A DNA stretch of 64,000 bases from an uncultured Prevotella sp. (GTDB lineage Bacteria > Bacteroidota > Bacteroidia > Bacteroidales > Bacteroidaceae), in contig CAMVSV010000004.1 of assembly GCA_947170265.1 (NCBI GenBank), forward strand, positions 1 through 64,000, given 5' to 3'. The translations under genes were made by a program, and so were the position numbers. Every line of letters begins with the position of its first letter. The first letter of the stretch is position 1. The notes beneath the pieces are model-generated. The model worked only from the letters and a program-made list of their open reading frames with translations. It did not search any database and was not told the DNA's origin. This document shows positions 1-7,176 of the stretch, in pieces.

Positions 1-50
1 CTCACTGTGCGGAGAATATTTTTCGTTCACATTTGTTAACTGTTTCACGG
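1..50 (+). mobile_element. Right end of MITE-like repeat, copy A (cut by the window edge)
   Basis: The first 50 bases nearly match the right end of two complete elements at 25957-26226 (same orientation) and 52976-53246 (inverted). They share CTCACTGTGCGGAGAAT and end in the terminal inverted repeat GTTTCACGG. Similarity stops soon after base 50. The rest of this copy lies to the left of the window. Confidence 0.75.
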
Positions 51-141
51 AATTAAGTAACTATTCAGCGATTGCGCATACCGAAGTTGTCCAAGCCTAA
101 AACAGTGCACGGATAGCTGCTCAAGATATTTGTTGGATGAA

Positions 142-1002
142 TTAAAATAATTCATACTTAACTTGCCCTATTGGCTTATGATTGAGAATATTGAAATACT
201 GCAACATTGTGAAGGCTGCTACCTTGGCATCCATCCTTGCTTATAGGCCATCAGTCTGCTTTTCATAGTTGCTTATCATCATAATATGGTCATTCAGTTT
301 AGATAACACCGTCTCAATTCTCTTCCTTAATCGTTTATATGCCCATGTGGGTTTAGTCCATTTCTTCTGGTTCAGCCTTTACGTTACATCAAGGGTTATG
401 TTTGCAGTCTCAAACAAGTCCAGCTGTACAGGGTCCCTCCGCTAACCTTTGTCTCCTAGAATCGTACAGTCATTTTACTCCCACTGCACATCCTTTAGAT
501 ATTTCAGTTCGTGCACATTGGCTGCAGTCCTATCATAGTAGTGTATTACTCCGCTGATGCCGCACAGGGCATGAAGCTTGTAGCCGTAATATTCCATGTT
601 CTGCGAGTCACAATAGCCCCACTAAGGCGCATGCTCAATGTCAGTCCTTCCCATCTTACATCTGTTGGCTCTCTCATTCTGACAGACCTTTACGGGCTTG
701 TAGTCAATGCTGAACACCGTCTCACCACCGTCTATAGCCTTGGCTATGACCTGACGGATATTCTCACCTAGCATCACGGTCTTCTTGCTACGCTGGTTGA
801 GCTGACTACGGGTAATCAGGTTGGGTATGGCTCCATTACACTCTGTGTTCACTCTGTTGAAGAGATAATTCTCACTGTCTATACTGAATGCCTCTGCTGT
901 AATGGAAAGTGCCACCACCTCCAGATCGGAGAACGTGGCTACAACACCGCAGCGAGTTCCATTCCCCTTCTCATTTACTTGATTTCCTGAAATTGTTTGC
1001 AT
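142..1002 (-). pseudogene. IS982-family transposase, decayed by in-frame stop codons
   Basis: Read on the minus strand, 287 codons run in one frame from the start at 1002 to a stop at 142-144. The translation resembles Bacteroidetes IS982 transposases: MGRTDIEHAP, YYGYKLHA, ILGDKG, NDHIMMI and a C-terminus of NHKPIGQVKYELF. Five premature stops interrupt it, at 622-624, 475-477, 442-444, 379-381 and 241-243. At three of them the family usually has tyrosine. No frameshift is needed, so decay has been by substitution only. The ORF track shows only the first 126 residues, up to the first stop. I could not define the terminal inverted repeats. The family comes from recalled resemblance. An active copy could supply transposase to related ends, but this one cannot make a full protein. 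Confidence 0.8.
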
Positions 1003-1161
1003 ATCTCAAGAATTTTTCCGAAATTTGTAACGAAGTTGTGCATGACTATGACTTTATAACTTAATAGTTTGGAGACAACTAAGTTACTAAAAACCAATAT
1101 CATGTACAACTTTTTAAGCATAAATATTTTACGAATTTAATTCAACCAACAGGTTATACAT

Positions 1162-2322
1162 ATGAAAAAAATTATCCTTACATTGTTCTTGATGCTTCCA
1201 GCTTTCATCCTGAAGGCTCAGGTCTATAACGAATCCAATTCCTTAATGAGAAAGGCATTGGTTCTATATCAGAAAGACGCTAAAGGCTTCTATCATAAGG
1301 CCGAAAACGTCAGTGTTCCTGTTGTCAATAACATCACAGATAGTTATGCGTATGACAAAAAATCTCATGAGTTATATGTTAAGACAAATAATGGTAACTG
1401 CGTAATAACCGTTGCAGACAATTATGCTAAATTCTTGAAGAAGAACAAGAATATCCCCCAATTAAAGGGTGAAGAACTTAATTCTTCTATTTCAAGAGTA
1501 AATTTGCAGTTGGAAGAACAATTTAGCCAGTTAAATGAACAGAGGCAGCGACAAATAGAAGATTCAATAGCAAAAGCAAAAGCGGATTCTATCGAGCGAG
1601 TCAGACAAGATTCTATCCGTCTCGCTCGGATTGCATCACAAAAGGAAAGTTATCGTAATGCTCACAATTGGAGGTGGGTTCCTATTTCTAGGAATTCTTT
1701 ATCTTGTTCTTTATGCAGTAAATCAGTCTATTCAGAGGACTCAATTTTCTGCATAGGGTTCAGAAATGACACTTTATATCATGTTACAAGTGAAAATTTC
1801 GCACTGGGTGAAACCTATCTGAAAATTCATCCCATGCACGTTTCGTCCACTCTAAAATCTAACGAAAAATTCCGCTATCACATTGAAGTATATGGTGACA
1901 GTCTAAGGACTTGTGATGAATCTTTTATGGATGACCCCGATTTTTACAATTACATGTTTATATCAAAAGCTGCTGATCGTGTTAAAGCCGAAGCACCTTA
2001 TGGATATTTCAATAATTGGGGATGGGATAGTGAATACGGAGCTGTTTCTTTCCATTTTGAATACACTAACACGAATAAAGCAACCATCAAGTATATAGAC
2101 GTATATTGGACTATTACAAATGATGTTAATGATGTCAGAAAGTCTGGCCATTTCAAAGGAACTGGGCCGTTAGAAGAATGGGAATCGGCAAGTTGGAACT
2201 GGGATTATTCCTCATATTATGTCGCTGGAGATGCTTCAAATATGCAGATTACAAAAGTCATACTAACATATACCAATGGAACACAAAAAACATTATCTAA
2301 GTCTATGTTAAGATTTGACTAA
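1162..2322 (+). CDS. Secreted protein of unknown function with a coiled-coil segment
   Basis: A 386-residue protein that I do not recognise. Residues 1-20 form a signal peptide ending in LKAQ, so export to the periplasm or surface is likely. A charged, Gln/Ala-rich stretch at about 113-160 (QRQRQIEDSIAKAKADSIER) should form a coiled coil or long helix. After it come a Trp-rich start (NWRWVP), a CSLC pair of cysteines, and a C-terminal half rich in Tyr, Trp and Asn that looks like beta structure. The start is the ATG just before the signal sequence. The gene is visibly more AT-rich than most of the window and lies between a dead IS982 and a terminator, which suggests transfer. No TAnnTTTG box is evident upstream. 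Confidence 0.75.
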   Translation: MKKIILTLFLMLPAFILKAQVYNESNSLMRKALVLYQKDAKGFYHKAENVSVPVVNNITDSYAYDKKSHELYVKTNNGNCVITVADNYAKFLKKNKNIPQLKGEELNSSISRVNLQLEEQFSQLNEQRQRQIEDSIAKAKADSIERVRQDSIRLARIASQKESYRNAHNWRWVPISRNSLSCSLCSKSVYSEDSIFCIGFRNDTLYHVTSENFALGETYLKIHPMHVSSTLKSNEKFRYHIEVYGDSLRTCDESFMDDPDFYNYMFISKAADRVKAEAPYGYFNNWGWDSEYGAVSFHFEYTNTNKATIKYIDVYWTITNDVNDVRKSGHFKGTGPLEEWESASWNWDYSSYYVAGDASNMQITKVILTYTNGTQKTLSKSMLRFD

Positions 2323-2575
2323 ATTTAATATCTAACTTATGAAATACGGAATTGCTTGTTGAATTCGCGAATGGGAATTGTGTTAACCTTATGTTAAAAC
2401 AGACACAGGGTTATGTAGGTGCGCCCAGATTACCTACGAAATGAATTATAGAACAGCTTCGGGAGAGACTTGAACTGTATTCGCTGAATAGTTACAATTA
2501 GCATTATTCTATTTGCAAGTATATTGCACTGTAGTAGTGCCGACGAAGACATAGTGTACAAATAGCCATAAAACA

Positions 2576-2602
2576 AAAAGAGCTCCACTTGGGAGCTCTT
2601 TT
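2576..2602 (-). terminator. Rho-independent terminator after the aminotransferase operon
   Basis: An 11-bp perfect stem, AAAAGAGCTCC with GGAGCTCTTTT, and a five-base loop. On the minus strand it begins four bases after the aminotransferase stop codon. It is symmetric enough to also stop plus-strand transcription from the gene at 1162-2322. Confidence 0.85.
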
Positions 2603-2606
2603 ATTA

Positions 2607-3920
2607 TCATACAGGATTGTTTTCTGCAAATATTTTCATACGTTCCTCAAGTTGGGCATATTGATGATCCTCTATGAACGAGGTGCAGACCCGCAGTCCC
2701 TCCTGATGGCTGCCGGTGGTGACCAGACAGATGGCAGACACTCCGTAGTACATCAGTTCATGGGCAAGCTTTCCACTGGTCATGCCAGGATAGCCTATGG
2801 TGAAATAGAAGCCATCGGCAACGGGCTCGTCAAGATCCTTGTCGTAGACGATGTGGAAGTTATGTCTGCAGAAGATGTCCTTGAGCTTGTGGGCTCGCTC
2901 GCCATAGACTTTTATCTCGCTGCGGAAATCGTATTTCCCGTCGGCGGCGGCACCGAGCATGGCTGCCATGGCATACTGTGCCGAATGGCTCGTGCCCGAG
3001 GACAGAGCATAGAGCATGCGTGTGGAGAACACGAGACCAAATGGCAGTCCTTCGTAACGAGCAGCGAGGTCGGGATAGTGACGATGGAACAGTTTGTCGC
3101 TGATGCATGTCACACCGATGCGTTCACCTGCATAGCTGAATGCCTTTGAACCGCTGATGAGCAGTATGTAGTTGTCGGTATAGCGCGCCACTGATGGCTG
3201 ATAAGGAGGTTCAAAGGGCGTTGACAGGTCTTTTCTGAAGTCCATGGCGAAATATGCGAGGTCTTCCATTATGACCACATCGTATTTATTTGCCAGCTCA
3301 CCTATAATCTGCAGCTCGTCTTCTGTCATGCATATCCACGATGGATTGTTGGGGTTGCTGTAGACTATGGCACAGATATTACCTTTGCTGAGATAGCTCT
3401 CGAGCTTTCCGCGGAGCTTGTCGCCACGGTAGTCATACACATCGAAAGTCTCATAGTTCACGCCTTGTACCTGCAGTTGCATCTTCTGCACGGGGAAACC
3501 TGGGTCAATGAAGAGCACTGTGTCTTTCTTCTTGTCGGCTTGCGAGCAAGTGAGGAAAGAGGCGAAGGTGCCCTGCATGCTACCGCTTACAGGCACACAG
3601 CCCTCTGGGGCAATGTCTACATTGATGAAAGCCTTGACGAAGCGCGAAGCCTGACGCTTGAGCTCGGGCAGTCCCTGAATGTCGGGATAGAGATTGGCAA
3701 TGCCGTCTTGCAGCGCTTTCACCTGAGCATCTACGCCTACCTTTGCTGCCGGCAGTCCTGGTATGCCCATCTCCATCTTTATGAACTCTACTCCCGATGT
3801 TTTTTCGGCGAAGGCAGCCACCTGCTTAACCTCGCGTATGGTGGCTTTGGCAAAGTCTTGTATGCCGAAGTCGGCAATGAGCTTGTCAACTACTTCTTTC
3901 TTTATAGGTGTGGGCTTCAT
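2607..3920 (-). CDS. PLP-dependent class I/II aminotransferase
   Basis: A 437-residue fold-type I aminotransferase. Visible features are the substrate-side loop near GSMQGTFASF, the NPNNPSW motif, the conserved acidic residue in MEDLAYF, and the probable PLP lysine in ISGSKAFSYAGERIG. The start ATG overlaps the iorB stop (ATGA), so the two are probably translationally coupled. Its neighbours, IorAB and a YafV-like omega-amidase, suggest that it makes or uses aromatic 2-oxo acids, possibly with glutamine as amino donor. That substrate is an inference: class I/II aminotransferases vary widely and the sequence alone does not fix specificity. It is the last gene of the operon and is followed at once by a terminator. 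Confidence 0.85.
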   Translation of the reverse strand: MKPTPIKKEVVDKLIADFGIQDFAKATIREVKQVAAFAEKTSGVEFIKMEMGIPGLPAAKVGVDAQVKALQDGIANLYPDIQGLPELKRQASRFVKAFINVDIAPEGCVPVSGSMQGTFASFLTCSQADKKKDTVLFIDPGFPVQKMQLQVQGVNYETFDVYDYRGDKLRGKLESYLSKGNICAIVYSNPNNPSWICMTEDELQIIGELANKYDVVIMEDLAYFAMDFRKDLSTPFEPPYQPSVARYTDNYILLISGSKAFSYAGERIGVTCISDKLFHRHYPDLAARYEGLPFGLVFSTRMLYALSSGTSHSAQYAMAAMLGAAADGKYDFRSEIKVYGERAHKLKDIFCRHNFHIVYDKDLDEPVADGFYFTIGYPGMTSGKLAHELMYYGVSAICLVTTGSHQEGLRVCTSFIEDHQYAQLEERMKIFAENNPV

Positions 3921-4489
3921 CGTTGTGCCTCCCTTCCGAGTGCGAGAGCCTTGATGTTGGCATCCACTACGGCTTCGCCCTTGCGTCCGAACACGTTGCG
4001 TATGGCTTCTTCAAGTTTCTCATATTCAATGCCGAGAGCCTTCTGTGCTGCTCCGAGGAGTATCACATTGGCTGAGCGTGGCACGTTGTTGTCTTTAGCC
4101 AGCTGTTCAATGTCCACCATTATCACGTTGGGAAGCTTGGCAAGGTCTGCCTTGATGTCACTGAGCTCAGGATAGTTAGGAATGTTGACAAAAGGCTCAC
4201 TTGAGGTGATGATCCATCCGTTTTCACTCAGATAAGGCAGGTAGCGCAATGCTTCCATGGGTTCCATGGAGATAATCACGTCGGCTGATCCTTTGGCTAT
4301 GAGGTCGCTGTTGATAGGGTTGGACGATAGGCGGAGGTTGCTTTGCACGTCGCCTCCTCGCTGTGACATTCCGTGAACCTCGGCCTGCTTGATATACAGG
4401 TTTTCATTCATGGCTGCTTCGCCAATGATGGTGGCTATGGAGAGTATGCCTTGACCTCCCACTCCACAAAGTATGATATCTGTTTTCAT
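3917..4489 (-). CDS. iorB: Indolepyruvate oxidoreductase, subunit beta
   Basis: A 190-residue protein of the pyruvate/ketoisovalerate oxidoreductase gamma-domain type. It has the glycine-rich start (CGVGGQGIL), the QAEVHGMSQRGG motif typical of IorB, and ISMEPMEALRYL. With IorA it should oxidatively decarboxylate arylpyruvates to aryl-acetyl-CoA and pass electrons to ferredoxin in the cytoplasm. It lies 54 bases after iorA and overlaps the aminotransferase start by four bases. The length is normal for the family. Confidence 0.9.
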   Translation of the reverse strand: MKTDIILCGVGGQGILSIATIIGEAAMNENLYIKQAEVHGMSQRGGDVQSNLRLSSNPINSDLIAKGSADVIISMEPMEALRYLPYLSENGWIITSSEPFVNIPNYPELSDIKADLAKLPNVIMVDIEQLAKDNNVPRSANVILLGAAQKALGIEYEKLEEAIRNVFGRKGEAVVDANIKALALGREAQR

Positions 4490-4543
4490 GATGTATTATC
4501 GGCTTTTGTTTGTTATTATTAATCAGGACTCATTTGTGTCAGC

Positions 4544-6148
4544 TTACTCGGCTTGTTTCTTTTCTGCATTCTTCTGGCGTGCATGACGACGGAGCGTCTG
4601 TATGCACTCACGCTGCGGAATGATTACCGACACTCCATTGTAGTTGATTTCCTCGCGGATGATACGAGTGATTTCCTCCATGTTCTTGGGCAGGGGCACC
4701 ACCACATGCAGATGTTCGCGTTCCACGCCGAGAGCCAGGCAGATGGCTTCGAACTTATGGGTACCGGCAGAGTCTTGACCACCAGTCATGGCGGTGGTGA
4801 GGTTGTCGCTTATCACAACAGTGATGTTAGCCTTGTCGTTGACAGCATCGAGAAGACCTGTCATGCCCGAATGGGTGAAGGTGGAGTCGCCGATGATGGC
4901 AATGGCAGGGAATACGCCGGCATCGGCAGCACCCTTTGCCATGGTTATGGATGCTCCCATGTCTACACAACTGTCGATGGCTTGGTAGGGAGGCAGAGCT
5001 CCAAGGGTGTAACAACCGATGTCACCAAAGATACGTGCCTCGGGGTATTCGGCAGCCACTTGGTTGAGAGCGGTATAGACATCGCGGTGACCACAGCCCT
5101 TGCAGAGCTGGGGTGGACGTCCAGCCAGATGGATGGCGGGCGGGAAAGCCTGCGGACATTCTGATCCGAAGGCAGCAGCTACACAATCGGGAGTGAGTTC
5201 GCCAGTACGGGGCAAGTCACCGGTGAGGCGTCCCTTGATGTCATAGCCTGCACCGAGCAGGCCTTTCACCTGTTCCTCAACAAAAGGCTGACCGTCTTCC
5301 ACGATGAGCAGGGAGTCGCTGTTCTCGGCCAGAGCTTTGATTTTGTCGGCGGGAAGAGGATACTGCGATACCTTGAGCAGTGATATCTCGGAGGGCATCA
5401 CCTCGCACACATAGTTATAGGCAATGCCGCATGCTATCACGCCGAGACCTTTCTTAGCTGAGAGCTGCAGCTTGTTGAAAGCACTATCTTCTGATGAGGA
5501 GGCTAGCTGTGGCTGCTTCCCTATGAGCGAAGCATACTGGCGGCGGGCATTTCCGGGAAGAAGCACCCAGTGGCTACGTTCATTGTCTGGATTGAGAGCA
5601 TTTTGCTCAATGGCTTCGCCCACCTCCACGGCAGCACGGGAGTGTGCCAATCGCGTGACTATTCTCAGCAGTACAGGTAACTTCATGCGCTCAGACAGCT
5701 CAAAGGCATAAGGCATCATGTCGTAGGCTTCCTGCTGTGTAGAGGGTTCTATGATTGGTATCATGGCGAACTTTCCATAGAAACGGGAGTCCTGCTCATT
5801 CTGAGAAGAGTGCATTGACGGGTCGTCGGCAGCTACCACCACCAGACCTCCATTGACACCAGTGACACCAGCATTGACAAAAGCGTCGGCGCACACGTTC
5901 ATGCCGACATGCTTCATGCATACCAGAGCGCGCTTGCCGGCATACGACATGCCAAGAGCACCCTCCATGGCTGTTTTCTCATTTGTGCACCAGCGGCTTC
6001 TCACACCGCGTTGCTTAGCTAAGGCATTGCTCTGAATAAACTCTGTGATCTCGGTGGAAGGCGTACCTGGATAAGCATATACGCCCGACAGACCGGCATT
6101 GATAGCTCCCAATGCTATGGCCTCATCGCCTAAAAGTAATTTCTTCAT
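4544..6148 (-). CDS. iorA: Indolepyruvate oxidoreductase, subunit alpha, without a ferredoxin domain
   Basis: A 534-residue thiamine-diphosphate 2-oxoacid oxidoreductase. The N-terminal pyrimidine-binding domain shows YAYPGTPSTEITEF. The C-terminal half holds the TPP region: LCKGCGHRDVY, GDIGCYTLG, and GDSTFTHSGMTGL followed by NLTTAMTGGQ. Archaeal IorA is usually longer and ends in a cysteine-rich domain with iron-sulfur clusters. Here the protein ends after IIPQRECIQTLRRH with a short charged tail and no CxxCxxC motifs, so a separate ferredoxin must accept the electrons. Bacteroidetes relatives may share this short form. The start follows a 65-base gap after the upstream hydrolase gene. Confidence 0.9.
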   Translation of the reverse strand: MKKLLLGDEAIALGAINAGLSGVYAYPGTPSTEITEFIQSNALAKQRGVRSRWCTNEKTAMEGALGMSYAGKRALVCMKHVGMNVCADAFVNAGVTGVNGGLVVVAADDPSMHSSQNEQDSRFYGKFAMIPIIEPSTQQEAYDMMPYAFELSERMKLPVLLRIVTRLAHSRAAVEVGEAIEQNALNPDNERSHWVLLPGNARRQYASLIGKQPQLASSSEDSAFNKLQLSAKKGLGVIACGIAYNYVCEVMPSEISLLKVSQYPLPADKIKALAENSDSLLIVEDGQPFVEEQVKGLLGAGYDIKGRLTGDLPRTGELTPDCVAAAFGSECPQAFPPAIHLAGRPPQLCKGCGHRDVYTALNQVAAEYPEARIFGDIGCYTLGALPPYQAIDSCVDMGASITMAKGAADAGVFPAIAIIGDSTFTHSGMTGLLDAVNDKANITVVISDNLTTAMTGGQDSAGTHKFEAICLALGVEREHLHVVVPLPKNMEEITRIIREEINYNGVSVIIPQRECIQTLRRHARQKNAEKKQAE

Positions 6149-6213
6149 ATCTATTTTACTTAAAATTTGTATTCATAATGTTATGCTGCAAAATCAAAAG
6201 GATGATTGCCATG

Positions 6214-6969
6214 CTAAATGTCAATGGTGAATCTATCGGCATCAGAGAGAACCGGAAAACGCTTTCGGCAATCACTGACCACGGTAGGACTAATATCAAC
6301 TTCCACCAATGCCTCCTTGCTGTGACCGTCACTTGCAAGCAGTCTGCCAAACGGGTCGAAAACCACGGAGTTGCCACCATAGCTTATCACTCCATCCGAG
6401 CCGGCACTGTTGGCACCTACTACATAGCACTGGTTCTCAATGGCTCGTGCCTGAGTGAGACTGAGCCATGCACCGATGCGCGATGCCGGCCAGTTGGCTG
6501 AGAGCAGGAGGCAGTCGTAGTCGCCACGGTTGCGGAGCCACACCGGAAAACGAAGGTCGTAGCATACGGCAAGCATGAAACGCACACCTCCGTAGCTTAC
6601 CACCACCCTGCTACTGCCCTCGCTGACGAGTCCTTTCTCAGAACCGAAGGCATGACGCTTGTCATAGTAATGTTCTGTGCCGTCGGGAGAGATGAAGAAC
6701 AGCCTGTTGAAAACCTGAGATCCATCTCTGACAGCCACGCTGCCAGCCACGGCGGCATGGTGGAAAGCCGACACCTTGCGCATCCACTCCATGACCATTG
6801 GTGAACAGTTGAGTACGCTGTCGTCAAGTCGGCAGAGAGGTGTGGCAAAGAGTTCCGGCAGCACAATCATGTCTGTGTTGCCAACACCCTTGATCTGACA
6901 TTCCACTTTCCTCAGATTGCTTTCTATGTTGCCAGAGTAGGTTTCTGTTTGTAAAAGCGATAGCTTCAT
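6214..6969 (-). CDS. Carbon-nitrogen hydrolase, probable omega-amidase (YafV/Nit2-like)
   Basis: 251 residues if started at the ATG at 6969 (MKLSLLQTET); the track's start at 7002 adds 11 residues that do not resemble the family. The nitrilase triad is visible: Glu39 in VLPELF, Lys104 in YDKRHAFG and Cys136 in AVCYDLRFPVW. The motifs ANWP, ARAIENQ and GSDG match E. coli YafV closely. Omega-amidases hydrolyse 2-oxoglutaramate or 2-oxosuccinamate, the products of glutamine or asparagine transamination. Together with the downstream aminotransferase and IorAB this suggests a linked pathway. An AAGGA-like sequence precedes the chosen start. Confidence 0.85.
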   Translation of the reverse strand: MKLSLLQTETYSGNIESNLRKVECQIKGVGNTDMIVLPELFATPLCRLDDSVLNCSPMVMEWMRKVSAFHHAAVAGSVAVRDGSQVFNRLFFISPDGTEHYYDKRHAFGSEKGLVSEGSSRVVVSYGGVRFMLAVCYDLRFPVWLRNRGDYDCLLLSANWPASRIGAWLSLTQARAIENQCYVVGANSAGSDGVISYGGNSVVFDPFGRLLASDGHSKEALVEVDISPTVVSDCRKRFPVLSDADRFTIDI

Positions 6970-7026
6970 TGACTTATTCCTTACGGTTTGCACTCCAAAC
7001 AACAGTTATTGTGATGAAATGCCCTG

Positions 7027-7034
7027 CAAAGGTA
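7027..7034 (-). promoter_or_regulatory. Bacteroidetes -7 box for the omega-amidase/ior operon
   Basis: TACCTTTG on the minus strand, about 58 bases before the chosen ATG. The TTTG upstream is only 12 bases away rather than the usual 19-20, so the -33 part is weak. Confidence 0.5.
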
Positions 7035-7176
7035 AAAAAATTATTTCAAACAGACACACCTATTATAAATAATACAAGCTTTTCATAAACTATAGGCAGA
7101 AATGGCGTTTATGAGGTAAAAAGAAAATGAGAAAGCTGACACAATAAACATTGCAACAACTGCGTTATAGATAGGT

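Noticed and set aside
58-2494. 13-bp inverted repeat TAACTATTCAGCG / CGCTGAATAGTTA flanking the IS982 remnant and the secreted protein gene
   Set aside because: Matches of this length are expected by chance among all pairs in 64 kb; the ends lie at no other boundary and show no target duplication.
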